Below, piece after piece: positions 53,981 through 62,982 of a stretch of 64,000 nt of DNA; positions within the stretch are counted from its first letter, which is position 1, and each line of letters opens with the position of its first letter. The notes beneath the pieces were generated by a model. That model was given only the letters and a program-made list of their open reading frames with translations, was not told the origin of the DNA and searched no databases. Source of the stretch: Bacteroidota bacterium (GTDB lineage: Bacteria; Bacteroidota; Bacteroidia; Flavobacteriales; Weeksellaceae). The translations under genes were made by a program, and so were the position numbers. Where the stretch lies: assembly GCA_023457935.1 (NCBI GenBank), contig JAEXBA010000050.1:7597-71596 (forward strand). Direction: 5' to 3'.

Positions 53981-54307
53981 TTATTTTTTCTCGTCACCAG
54001 TACTGTCCGGAAATCTCTGTGCAGTAAATTCTCTTGAAATAGCTGCTTTTTCAAATTTCAGTTTTCCTGAAAGTGTTTCCAGAACAATACCGTCATCCTG
54101 AATCTGTGCAATTCTGCCATGAAGTCCGGATGTCGTCACCACGCGCTGTCCCACTTTAAGTGAATTCTGGAAATTGTTTTCCTGCTTCTGTTTTTTCATC
54201 TGCGGACGGATCATCAGGAAATAAAAACCTGCAATCATTGCGGCAAACATCAGCATCATCGTTGTTCCGTCTCCGCCTGGCGCGGCCTGTAGAAATATTG
54301 TCAACAT
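53981..54307 (-). CDS. yajC: Preprotein translocase subunit YajC
   Basis: 108 residues with one membrane helix (about residues 16-34, MMLMFAAMIAGFYFLMIRPQ) and the YajC block KQENNFQNSLKVGQRVVTTSGLHG. It binds the SecDF-type translocase and is dispensable in E. coli. It is the last gene of the nusB-DUF1573-yajC unit. Confidence 0.93.
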   Translation of the reverse strand: MLTIFLQAAPGGDGTTMMLMFAAMIAGFYFLMIRPQMKKQKQENNFQNSLKVGQRVVTTSGLHGRIAQIQDDGIVLETLSGKLKFEKAAISREFTAQRFPDSTGDEKK

Positions 54308-54328
54308 AAATAATCTTTCTTTTAATAA

Positions 54329-54835
54329 TTAAGGCTGAATGTCCGCTGAAAAGGTCAGCAGAATCGGTGTTTTTTCTGTATTGGCGAAAATTTCAGCCTG
54401 CTTGTTTACAAGACCGTCAAAAGAGGTGGAGTCAAAAGCAAGGGTAACCTGGCCTTTCTGTCCCGGCATAATCGGTTCTTTAGTGAAATCCGGAGCAGTA
54501 CAACCGCATGCAGGTTTTACCTGAGAGATAATCAGAGGGTTGTCACCAGTGTTGGTTACTTCGTAAACGTGTTTCACCTGTTCGCCTTTTTTGATTTTTC
54601 CAAAATCGAAATGATTTTCTGAAAGAACAAGGTTCGTCAGAGGCTTGCTTTGCGCTTCTTTAATCATTGCTTCCTGAGGATTTACAGCAGCAGTTTCTGT
54701 ACCCACAGCGTCCGGTGTAACAGCTTCAGTATTTTCTACTGTAGTATCAGCAGTTGCAGTTTCAGTAGTCTTGTTGTCTTTGCAGCTTACTGCAAGAATT
54801 CCGGCAAAAGCCAGTATTGCAAATGTTTTCTTCAT
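54329..54835 (-). CDS. DUF1573 lipoprotein
   Basis: 168 residues. A lipobox AVSC (Cys18) and a Thr/Ala-rich linker come first; the C-terminal DUF1573 domain shows FDFGKIKKGEQVKHVYEVTN and VKPACGCTAPDF. The family is a Bacteroidota Ig-like fold, usually periplasmic. Context with nusB and yajC is conserved, but the role is unknown. Confidence 0.88.
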   Translation of the reverse strand: MKKTFAILAFAGILAVSCKDNKTTETATADTTVENTEAVTPDAVGTETAAVNPQEAMIKEAQSKPLTNLVLSENHFDFGKIKKGEQVKHVYEVTNTGDNPLIISQVKPACGCTAPDFTKEPIMPGQKGQVTLAFDSTSFDGLVNKQAEIFANTEKTPILLTFSADIQP

Positions 54836-54847
54836 TTTTCTCTTATT

Positions 54848-55753
54848 TTAAATTCGGTTTAATTCTTTTGTATACTTATCAAGGATTCCGTTCACGAAAA
54901 TGTTGGATTTTTCGGTTGAATATACCTTGGAAACTTCAATGTATTCGTTAATTATTACTCTTGAAGGTGTTGCAGGGAAATAATCCAGTTCGGAAATTGC
55001 AGTTACCAGGATGATTTTGTCCATCAGGGAAATTCTTTCCATACCCCAGTTTTCAAGACGCTGTTCCAACTTTTTCTCAGTATCTTCCCAATGGCTTACG
55101 GTTACCTGAAGTAATCTTTTAGCAAACTGCTCGTCATCTTTATCCTTAATCATACGGATCAGCGTGTGCGACGGTTCATCTTCCTTTAAAAACCCTATGG
55201 TTTTCTGAATCATCGAGTTGGAAATATGAAAATCATCCGCCCAGCTCATTTCCTTTTCCTCCAGATGCTCATGAAAATCTTCATTCTCAGCAATGTAACG
55301 CAGAAAAAGTTTCCCTATGAATTTCTGGTCTTCTTCAAATGAACAGTGTTCTTCCTGCATGAAATCCTGGTACCTTTTTCCGCCAACCATTCTCTGGAAG
55401 GTCTTTACCAACAAATCGTCATGCAGTTCCCATTTCAGGTCCTGATGCTTTGATGTGAAATTGAGCCTTTCTGTGTTTTCTTCCAGTTTTTTCAGAACCT
55501 GATTGTTGATGAATTTCTGGTTCGGATTACTGTCTGCATCGGTTTTAAGGAATTTATTCTTTCCGATTTCGATCTGCTTTTCGGCAAGATCTTTTAAGGC
55601 AACAAGAAAATTAAGCTGGTAAATGTAGAGATGGTAGATTTTCTCGATCTCTGTCAGCATATTTCGCTCCAGTACATCGGTTTTTATCGGATTCTGATAA
55701 TAGGAGTAGAGCGTTTCTACCACTTTTTCACGGATCTGTCGTCTTCCTAACAT
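54848..55753 (-). CDS. nusB: Transcription antitermination factor NusB (long form)
   Basis: 301 residues, about twice the E. coli length. The N-terminal LGRRQIREKVVETLYSYYQN and the C-terminal WGMERISLMDKIILVTAISE with VIINEYIEVSKVYS and FVNGILDKY are the NusB core. The middle helical insert is common in Bacteroidota. It binds boxA RNA with NusE for rRNA antitermination. A TATCTTTG box at 55775-55782 (minus) precedes the ATG. Confidence 0.92.
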   Translation of the reverse strand: MLGRRQIREKVVETLYSYYQNPIKTDVLERNMLTEIEKIYHLYIYQLNFLVALKDLAEKQIEIGKNKFLKTDADSNPNQKFINNQVLKKLEENTERLNFTSKHQDLKWELHDDLLVKTFQRMVGGKRYQDFMQEEHCSFEEDQKFIGKLFLRYIAENEDFHEHLEEKEMSWADDFHISNSMIQKTIGFLKEDEPSHTLIRMIKDKDDEQFAKRLLQVTVSHWEDTEKKLEQRLENWGMERISLMDKIILVTAISELDYFPATPSRVIINEYIEVSKVYSTEKSNIFVNGILDKYTKELNRI

Positions 55754-55920
55754 TTCAAAGAACTTTTATGGCTGCAAAGATAGCAAAAATGTGGGAGATG
55801 GGTGAGCGGAACTGTTAATGATTATCGTTGCCAAATTATTTTGCCCAAAAGAACCGTTCTGTGCTCAAATGTTTATTTTTGCACAGGAATTGAACTGAAA
55901 GTTTCGTCCAAATAAGAAAA

Positions 55921-57582
55921 TTGAAAAATCTCAAAACCTTAAATCCGTATTTCTGGAAACACCGCATGCTGCTGTTTTGGGGATTTCTGTTTATTGTTGC
56001 GAGTAATTTCTTCAATATTTTCAAGGTACAGTTTATCGGAAAATCGGTTGATGAAATTTCCAAAAACGACCATTTCGGTTTCAACAGACAGGTTTTAATC
56101 TATGTCGCCATTATTGTAGGATCATCGCTACTGACCGGTTTTTTTACTTTCATGATGAGGCAGACGATTATTGTTGCATCACGCCGTATTGAATATGAAC
56201 TGAAAAACAAAATTTACCGTCACTATCAGGTACTTTCTCTTACCGATTATAAACAGACAACCATTGGTGATCTCATGAACCGTCTGAGTGAAGATGTTGT
56301 TGCGGTCCGCATGTATCTCGGTCCCGGTGTAATGTATGTTGTAAATACATTAATCCTGCTGATTATCACCAGCATTTACATGATAAAAACCGATGCTCAA
56401 ATGACGTTATGGACGCTTCTTCCGCTGCCTATTCTGTCGTTTGTGATTTACAAGGTAAGTTCCATCATCAACAGAAAATCGAAGATGATGCAGAAAAGCC
56501 AGTCGGCAATTTCCACTTTTGTTCAGGACAGTTTTTCGGGAATCAGAGTGGTTAAATACTTTGCAAAAGAAAACTATATTGCCCGGAATTATGGTTTCAA
56601 AGTAAAGGATTATCAGGATAAAGCGCTGGATCTGGCTAAAACTGAAGCCTATTTTTTCACGATTATTCTCTTCGTCATTGGTTTGCTGAATGTCGCCATT
56701 CTGTATATGGGCGGACAGAAATACATTGCCGGAGAAATCTCCGTCGGAAAAATTGCGGATTTCTTCATGTACATCAATATTCTGATCTGGCCGTTTTCGA
56801 TGGTGGGCTGGGTAACCTCTGTAAATCAGCGCGCGGAAGCTTCCATGCAGAGAATTAATGAGTTTCTGGATAAAAAATCGGATGTAACCAATGTTAATTC
56901 TGAAACTTACAGTATCAAAGGAGATATTGAATTCCGGAATGTTTCCTACACGTATCCGAATACCGGAATTAAGGCACTTGATAACTTAAGTTTTAAGATA
57001 AAAGCCGGAGAAACGCTTGCCATTATGGGAAAAACCGGAAGCGGAAAATCAACCGTGGCGCTTTTGCTGTGCCGGTTGATTGATCCTACCGAAGGTGTTA
57101 TTCTGATCGATGGAAAAGATCTGAGAGAACACAACCTTGAAGTTTACCGTAATCATCTGGGTTATATTCCGCAGGAAAGTTATCTTTTTTCAGATTCCAT
57201 TGAAAGCAATATCGGTTTTGCAGTCGACAGTCCGAGTCATGAAAAAGTGGTTGAAGTAGCGAAGAAAGCGGATGTTCATAAAAACATTATTGATTTCAAG
57301 GAACAGTATAAAACGATGGTTGGCGAACGCGGAGTAATGCTTTCCGGCGGACAGAAACAGAGAATCTGCATTGCGAGAGCACTCATCAAAGAGCCGCAGA
57401 TTTTGATTTTTGACGATTCTTTATCGGCTCTGGATACAGAAACGGAAGAAAACATTCTTCAGAACATCGAAAAAGATCTTAAAAATACTACGAATATCAT
57501 CATCACACACCGTGAAAGCAGCGCCAAACGCGCAGATAAAATCCTGAATCTCACCGAAATAGAAAATGAGCAGTCTGCATAG
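55921..57582 (+). CDS. ABC transporter with fused membrane and ATPase domains
   Basis: 553 residues: six membrane helices in the N-terminal half (about residues 15-310) and an ATPase domain with Walker A MGKTGSGKST, signature MLSGGQKQR and Walker B ILIFDDSLSALD. It fits the MsbA/lipid-exporter type of half-transporter and would work as a homodimer. No ATG is found near the start: TTG at 55921 is in frame with the family start KNLKTLNPYFWKHR. Substrate not determined. Confidence 0.93.
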   Translation: MKNLKTLNPYFWKHRMLLFWGFLFIVASNFFNIFKVQFIGKSVDEISKNDHFGFNRQVLIYVAIIVGSSLLTGFFTFMMRQTIIVASRRIEYELKNKIYRHYQVLSLTDYKQTTIGDLMNRLSEDVVAVRMYLGPGVMYVVNTLILLIITSIYMIKTDAQMTLWTLLPLPILSFVIYKVSSIINRKSKMMQKSQSAISTFVQDSFSGIRVVKYFAKENYIARNYGFKVKDYQDKALDLAKTEAYFFTIILFVIGLLNVAILYMGGQKYIAGEISVGKIADFFMYINILIWPFSMVGWVTSVNQRAEASMQRINEFLDKKSDVTNVNSETYSIKGDIEFRNVSYTYPNTGIKALDNLSFKIKAGETLAIMGKTGSGKSTVALLLCRLIDPTEGVILIDGKDLREHNLEVYRNHLGYIPQESYLFSDSIESNIGFAVDSPSHEKVVEVAKKADVHKNIIDFKEQYKTMVGERGVMLSGGQKQRICIARALIKEPQILIFDDSLSALDTETEENILQNIEKDLKNTTNIIITHRESSAKRADKILNLTEIENEQSA

Positions 57583-57639
57583 CTTTTGCGGATTTCCTAA
57601 TGATATTGCAATTCTGTAAGCGATAAGGTAAATTTTTAT

Positions 57640-57669
57640 TTTGCAGTTCCGATAATTCTTTTATATTTG
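57640..57669 (+). promoter_or_regulatory. Promoter of the PUR-family gene
   Basis: TTTG (57640-57643), 18 nt, TATATTTG (57662-57669), then the ATG at 57698. This is the same form as the tRNA-His promoter. Confidence 0.7.
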
Positions 57670-57697
57670 TTAGATAAGATCATAAAAAAATTCGAGA

Positions 57698-58033
57698 ATG
57701 AGTGATTACAAGGAACGCCACGAAAACGAAATTTTCACGAAGGTGTTGAAAGCAGGCAGAAGAACGTATTTCTTTGATGTGCGCGAGACGAAGGCAGGAG
57801 ATTATTATCTTACGATTACCGAAAGCAAGAAAAACTTCGGAGAAAACGGAGAGGCAACATTCGAAAAGCATAAGATTTACCTTTATAAAGAGGATTTCAA
57901 AGCTTTCCAGGAAATGTTTAACGAGTCAACAGATTTCATCGTCAACGAAAAAGGAGAAGATGTAATTTCTGAAAAACACGACAAAGACTTCAAGTCAAGA
58001 TCTTTTACAATAGAATCGGACGACGAAGTTTAA
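57698..58033 (+). CDS. PUR-family DNA/RNA-binding protein (DUF3276)
   Basis: 111 residues. The start YKERHENEIFTKVLKAGRRTYFFDV and the DYYLTITESKKNF segment fit the bacterial PUR-alpha-like repeat (DUF3276), with the usual two short beta-beta-beta-alpha modules. The C-terminus is acidic. It probably binds single-stranded nucleic acid. It is a single-gene unit between a clear promoter and terminator. Confidence 0.88.
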   Translation: MSDYKERHENEIFTKVLKAGRRTYFFDVRETKAGDYYLTITESKKNFGENGEATFEKHKIYLYKEDFKAFQEMFNESTDFIVNEKGEDVISEKHDKDFKSRSFTIESDDEV

Positions 58034-58038
58034 TGAAT

Positions 58039-58070
58039 AAAAAAAAGCATCCACTGAGGATGCTTTTTTC
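58039..58070. terminator. Bidirectional terminator, PUR / AspT-like
   Basis: Twelve-base-pair stem AAAAAAGCATCC / GGATGCTTTTTT with loop ACTGA between convergent genes. Confidence 0.9.
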
Positions 58071-58072
58071 TT

Positions 58073-59761
58073 TTAGGTGAGCAGCAGAATCAGCAGACTC
58101 GCCGTAAAAATTCTGAATATCGTAACCAGCGGATAAACCTGTGCGTAACTCTGAATCGGAATATCGCTGTCCAGGTAATTTGTTGAAAATGAAAGCGCTG
58201 CAGGATCGGTGTAACTTCCGCTCATAATTCCCGCAAGTTGCAGGTAATTGATTTTCATAAAAAATCTGCCGATAATCACCATTAAAATCAGCGGAATAAA
58301 CGTGATCGCACATCCGTACAGAAGGAAAGTCCAGCCATTGAATTTGATGAAGTTTTCGTAGAATCCTTCTCCGGCATGAATTCCCACTGCCGCAAAGAAC
58401 AGACAGATTCCCAGATCTTTCATAAAGTAAATAGCGCCGGTGTTGATGTACGAGTGAATAAAAGAAATTCCGCCGTATCTTGAGATCAGAAGCGCTACAA
58501 TCAGCGGTCCGGCAGCGAAACCTAGTTTCAGCGGTGTCGGAAGTCCCGGAATCATGATTGGAATTGATCCAAGAATAATTCCCAGAAGCAAACCACCAAA
58601 AAGCGACAGGAAATCCGGTTCAATCAGCTTTTTCTCCTGGTTTCCGATAATCTGTTCGGCTTCCAAAATGGCTTCGTCGGTGCCGATTACGCGCAGAATA
58701 TCGCCATAAAAAAGCTCGAGAGAAGGTCGCGGAATAATTTCTTTTCCCGCACGGAAAACTCTTGTTACTTTCAGATCATAGGTATTGTAAAGGTCGAGTT
58801 CAGAAAGTTTTTTGTGAACGGCGGCCGGTTTGGTAACAAAAATATTTTTCTTGCTGATATCGGAAGCGCTTTCAATGAAAAGATCCGTTGAAGGGCGGCC
58901 GACTTTCTTAATAAACTGATCAATTTCCGCCTCTTTTCCCACTACCATTAAAACATCGCGGTCGCGCAGATGAGTGTCTAAGGTTGGGGAAAATACAGCT
59001 GTTTCACCTGAATGTTTCAGACGGGAAATCACGATTTCAAAACCGATTTCTTTGATCACCTGATTGAGTGTTTTTCCGAAATATTCAGGATTTACAACAC
59101 GCATTTTTTTATGGATCAGCGGTTCTTCACGGTTGATTTTATTCATCCTAAATTTGCGCATTTCAACTTCAGGATTGATCTTCAGCAGCAGTTTGGAGAG
59201 GATTATGGTTCCGATAATACCGAAAACGCCCAAAGGATAAGTAATGGCGTAACCAATCGTCGGATCGTCGAACGTTTTGCCTGGCAGCGCCTTGTGAAGT
59301 TCTTCTATCGTGTTTTTAGCGGCACCGAGTCCCGGCGTGTTTGTTACAGACCCACTCATAATCCCGACAAGATTTTCAATGCTTAAACCGGTAAATCTGA
59401 ACAGCAGAAAGGTAATCACTCCGCCCAGTAGAACCGCAGAAACTGCCAGAATGTTGAATTTTAAACCTTCACTTTTGAAGGAGGAAAAAAACGAAGGGCC
59501 AACCTGTAAGCCAATTCCGTAGACAAAGAGAATCAACCCGAAATCACGGATAAAGTCAAGAATTGAAGCATCAATTCTGTATCCTAAATGTCCCAATAAA
59601 AGTCCGGAAAACATTACAGCAGAAACCCCGAAAGTAATTTTGCCGATCTTGAGTCTTCCCATGAAAATTCCAAGTCCTATGGCGAACATGATGGAAATGA
59701 GCGATTGTGCAATGTTGGGGTCTTCTACAGGAAGAAGGAGTGTTTTTAGCCAGTCGAACAT
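58073..59761 (-). CDS. AspT/YidE-family membrane transporter
   Basis: 562 residues with about ten membrane helices split into two halves and two TrkA-C (RCK) domains in the middle (about residues 210-380, for example VVNPEYFGKTLNQVI). The N-terminal half has GIGLQVGPSFF and SGSVTNTPGLGAAKNTIEEL, and the C-terminal half repeats SGSYTDPAALSFS; the duplicated GSxT motifs are family-typical. Members include the aspartate-alanine antiporter AspT and E. coli YidE/YbjL. The substrate is unknown. A TACCTTTG box is at 59791-59798 (minus). Confidence 0.9.
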   Translation of the reverse strand: MFDWLKTLLLPVEDPNIAQSLISIMFAIGLGIFMGRLKIGKITFGVSAVMFSGLLLGHLGYRIDASILDFIRDFGLILFVYGIGLQVGPSFFSSFKSEGLKFNILAVSAVLLGGVITFLLFRFTGLSIENLVGIMSGSVTNTPGLGAAKNTIEELHKALPGKTFDDPTIGYAITYPLGVFGIIGTIILSKLLLKINPEVEMRKFRMNKINREEPLIHKKMRVVNPEYFGKTLNQVIKEIGFEIVISRLKHSGETAVFSPTLDTHLRDRDVLMVVGKEAEIDQFIKKVGRPSTDLFIESASDISKKNIFVTKPAAVHKKLSELDLYNTYDLKVTRVFRAGKEIIPRPSLELFYGDILRVIGTDEAILEAEQIIGNQEKKLIEPDFLSLFGGLLLGIILGSIPIMIPGLPTPLKLGFAAGPLIVALLISRYGGISFIHSYINTGAIYFMKDLGICLFFAAVGIHAGEGFYENFIKFNGWTFLLYGCAITFIPLILMVIIGRFFMKINYLQLAGIMSGSYTDPAALSFSTNYLDSDIPIQSYAQVYPLVTIFRIFTASLLILLLT

Positions 59762-59849
59762 AATGTTTTCTGCTTTTAAATTTTACGGTGCAAAGGTACA
59801 ATATTGATAATTCAGCGAAATTGAACTGAAAATGAATTTTCTCATATTT

Positions 59850-62123
59850 TCAGTGTTTTGAATCCATATAAAAAACAATTTCTCCACCGTCGGCAATATC
59901 CGAATGTTTCAAAGTATGGTTTTTCACTTCTTTTCCGTTCACCAAAACTTTAGAAACATATACATTTTCTTCCGACTGATTTTCAGTCCTGATATTTAAA
60001 ACCTTTCCATTTTCAAGATTAATTTTTGCTGATTTTACCAAAGGCGAACCTATCGCATATTCATCCGACCCGGGAAGAACCGGATAAAATCCTAATACCG
60101 AAAAAATATACCATGCGCTCATTTGTCCGGCGTCGTCATTGCCGCAAAGTCCGTCTGCATCGGCGGTGTACATTTTTCGCATAATCATTCTAACGCGTTC
60201 CTGCGTTTTCCACGGATTATTGGTCCAGTTATAAAGATACGGAATGTGATGTCCAGGTTCGTTGCCGTGAACGTAGTTTCCGATAATTCCGTCGCGTGTA
60301 ATGTCTTCATTTTTTTCGATGTATTTGTCAGCAATTTCGGTAGTGAAAATTTCGTCGAGATGTTTTGAAAATTTCGTTTTTCCGCCCATCATTTTAATCA
60401 TTTCCGGAATGTTGTGAGGAACGTAAAGTCCGTAGTTGAACGCATTTCCCTCAATAAAACCCTGTCCGTGCGTATCCATTGGATCAAATTCTTTTTTAAA
60501 AGTGCCGTCTGAAAGTTTAGGATGCATAAATCCTGTTTTCGGGTTGTAGACATTCCGGTAACTTTCTGAGCGTTTCAGATATTCCTGTTCTGAATTTTTA
60601 TCGCCCATTTTTTTGGCAATCTGTGCAATTGCCCAGTCGTCATAAGCATATTCTAACGTTTTGGAAACCGATGAACTGCTTTTGTCTTCAGGAACATAAC
60701 CGTATTTCAGATAATCTTCTATGCCGTCGTAATATTTCAGGTAAGAAGAATTTTTTGAAGCTTCCAAAGCTTTTTTCAAATCAATATCTGTCGTTCCTTT
60801 CACAATAGCGTCCGCTAAAACCGAAACCGAATGATAACCGATCATGCACCAGTTTTCGTTGGCGTAATGCGACCAAATAGGCAATGCTTTATGAACGCTC
60901 TGATCGTAATGTGCCATCATTGAATGCACAAAATCGTTGTTTCTTTTCGGCTGAATAATGTTGTAAAGCGGATGAAGCGCTCGATACGTATCCCAAAGCG
61001 AAAAAATAGAGTAGTTGGTGAAACCTTTACTTTCATGAATATTCTGATCTAAACCCAGATATTTTCCGTCCACATCTTCGTAAACAATAGGTGACATCAT
61101 GGTGTGATAAAGTGAAGTGTAGAACGTTTTCTTGTCGTTTTCATTTAAGGTTTCAACTTCAATTTTTGAAAGTTCCTTTTCCCATTTCTGTTCCGTTTCT
61201 TTTTTTACCTGATCAAAATTCCAGTGTGGAATTTCTGCCTCCAGATTCTTCATTGCACCGGCTGTAGAAGTATTGGATAAAGCAAATTTGATGAGAATCT
61301 GTTCGTTTTCTTCAGTATCAAAATCGAAATAAGCGCGAATTTGTCTTCCTGCAAATTCTGGAAAGTTTTCGTTTTCATTGAATTTTCTGTAAAATCCGTT
61401 GTATTCCACTTTTTCGTAACGTTTTCTGCCGTAAGATTTAAACGGTTTCGAAAATTTCATGGCAAAAAACACTTTCTTAGTTCTCGCCCAACCTGTGGTT
61501 TCACGGTAACCCACCACGGTTTGATTGTCCTCAACGCGCACAAAAGTCCAAACATTTTTGCTGTCGTAATTGTAAATATTGTGCATCAAATCCAGAATAA
61601 TGTGCGATTGCGATGATTTTGGAAAAGTATATCGGTGAAAACCAACCCGTTCTGAAGCGGTGAGCTCGGCTTTAATTCCGTAATCATCGAGTTGAACTTC
61701 ATAAAAACCCGGACTTGCTTTTTCGGTATTTTTAGAATACTGCGAATGAAATCCGCTTTTTGGCTGATCTTTATTTCCCGGTTCCAAATTGAGTGTTGCG
61801 GTTGTCGGCATCACCAAAAAATCTCCCAAATCCGAATGTCCGGTTCCGCTGAAATGCGTGTGCGAAAATCCTAAAATGGTTTTGTCGTCATATTGATAAC
61901 CGGAACAGTAACGGTAGGTTTCCGGATTGTATTTTCCATCGATTGCATAACGTTCCTGATTGGTTTCCGGTGAAAGTTGAACCATTCCGAAAGGCGCCGT
62001 TGCACCGGGAAAAGTGTGTCCCATATTTTTAGTTCCGACAAACGGATTGACGTAAGAAGTAAGTTTTTGTGCGTTCATATTTAGAAAAAAGAAGAGAGAA
62101 AAAAGAGAAAGAAGGATTTTCAT
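59850..62123 (-). CDS. Secreted GH92 alpha-mannosidase-like protein
   Basis: 757 residues with a signal peptide ending near NMNAQ. Family 92 landmarks are the start YVNPFVGTKNMGHTFPGA, GNDDAGQMSAWYIFSVLGF near residue 670 and YALSFWDTYRALHPLY-like sequence around residue 370 (as SIFSLWDTYRALHPLY). Family enzymes are Ca-dependent exo-alpha-mannosidases that act on N-glycans and mannans, usually in the periplasm. No other polysaccharide-utilisation genes are adjacent. A TTG (62182-62184), 19 nt, TAAATTTG (62155-62162) promoter is on the minus strand. Confidence 0.9.
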   Translation of the reverse strand: MKILLSLFSLFFFLNMNAQKLTSYVNPFVGTKNMGHTFPGATAPFGMVQLSPETNQERYAIDGKYNPETYRYCSGYQYDDKTILGFSHTHFSGTGHSDLGDFLVMPTTATLNLEPGNKDQPKSGFHSQYSKNTEKASPGFYEVQLDDYGIKAELTASERVGFHRYTFPKSSQSHIILDLMHNIYNYDSKNVWTFVRVEDNQTVVGYRETTGWARTKKVFFAMKFSKPFKSYGRKRYEKVEYNGFYRKFNENENFPEFAGRQIRAYFDFDTEENEQILIKFALSNTSTAGAMKNLEAEIPHWNFDQVKKETEQKWEKELSKIEVETLNENDKKTFYTSLYHTMMSPIVYEDVDGKYLGLDQNIHESKGFTNYSIFSLWDTYRALHPLYNIIQPKRNNDFVHSMMAHYDQSVHKALPIWSHYANENWCMIGYHSVSVLADAIVKGTTDIDLKKALEASKNSSYLKYYDGIEDYLKYGYVPEDKSSSSVSKTLEYAYDDWAIAQIAKKMGDKNSEQEYLKRSESYRNVYNPKTGFMHPKLSDGTFKKEFDPMDTHGQGFIEGNAFNYGLYVPHNIPEMIKMMGGKTKFSKHLDEIFTTEIADKYIEKNEDITRDGIIGNYVHGNEPGHHIPYLYNWTNNPWKTQERVRMIMRKMYTADADGLCGNDDAGQMSAWYIFSVLGFYPVLPGSDEYAIGSPLVKSAKINLENGKVLNIRTENQSEENVYVSKVLVNGKEVKNHTLKHSDIADGGEIVFYMDSKH

Positions 62124-62154
62124 GAAGTTGGAATTTTCAGATTCAGAAGCATTT

Positions 62155-62184
62155 CAAATTTAGTCAAAAATGAACAGCGCACAA
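62155..62184 (-). promoter_or_regulatory. GH92 promoter
   Basis: Minus-strand TTG (62182-62184), 19-nt spacer, TAAATTTG (62155-62162), 32 nt before the ATG. Confidence 0.6.
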
Positions 62185-62224
62185 TTATTTTCCTTTTGTT
62201 CGGTTGGTTTGATACATTTGCAGG

Positions 62225-62953
62225 ATGAATTCAGAAAGAACAGTTTTGATTCTCGGTGCCAATTCCGATGTAGCAAAAGCATGCGTGAAATTGTATGTGC
62301 AGAAAGGTTTCCGTGTGATGATGGCTTCGCGGAATATTTCTGCAATGGAAAATTTCATCAGGGAAAACAATCTGAATTCAGAAAAAATAAAACTGCTTTA
62401 TTTTGATGCGGTTGATTTCGATTCGCATCAGAAATTTTATGATGAACTGCCTTCAAAACCGAATATTGTTTTGTATGCTGCCGGTTTTTTGGTTCAGAAT
62501 GAAGAAGCACGAAAAGATTTTCCTGCAACGCTCCAAATGATGCACACGAATTATTCCGGTGCGGTTTCCATTCTCAATATTATTTCGGAAGATAAAAGCA
62601 ACAAAAATCTTGAAAGAGTCATCGGACTTTCGTCACTTTCGGGAGTTCGCGGAAGGAACAGCAATTACATTTACGGAAGTACGAAATCTGCTTTTACTCA
62701 ATATTTGGCAGGATTGCGGCAGCACTTGTCTTCAAGAAAAATTATGGTAAATGTTTTCGTTTTGGGTTACATTCGGAGCAAAATCAATGAAGGTTTGGAT
62801 CTGAATCAGTCGCTGATGATGGAACCGGATTATGTCGCAGAAAAAATTGTGAATGTGGGAAACCGATTTGTTAACGTTCCAAATATCAAATGGAAACTGA
62901 TTCATCTGCTGCTGAAAAATATGCCGGAAAGTCTGGTGGCGAAACTGCCATAA
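62225..62953 (+). CDS. Short-chain dehydrogenase/reductase
   Basis: 242 residues. The Rossmann motif is VLILGANSDVAKACVKLY and the catalytic pair is in NYIYGSTKSAFTQY (YxxxK). The VLYAAGF segment replaces the usual NNAG. The GANSDVA motif is closer to DprE2-like reductases than to classic SDRs, but the substrate is unknown. A TACATTTG box at 62213-62220 ends 4 nt before the ATG, so the mRNA may be nearly leaderless. A bidirectional terminator follows. Confidence 0.9.
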   Translation: MNSERTVLILGANSDVAKACVKLYVQKGFRVMMASRNISAMENFIRENNLNSEKIKLLYFDAVDFDSHQKFYDELPSKPNIVLYAAGFLVQNEEARKDFPATLQMMHTNYSGAVSILNIISEDKSNKNLERVIGLSSLSGVRGRNSNYIYGSTKSAFTQYLAGLRQHLSSRKIMVNVFVLGYIRSKINEGLDLNQSLMMEPDYVAEKIVNVGNRFVNVPNIKWKLIHLLLKNMPESLVAKLP

Positions 62954-62980
62954 AAAAGCGAAGAAAAAATCTTCGCTTCA
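62952..62980. terminator. Bidirectional terminator, SDR / Fic
   Basis: Stem AAGCGAAGA / TCTTCGCTT around loop AAAAA, between two convergent genes. Confidence 0.88.
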
Positions 62981-62982
62981 AA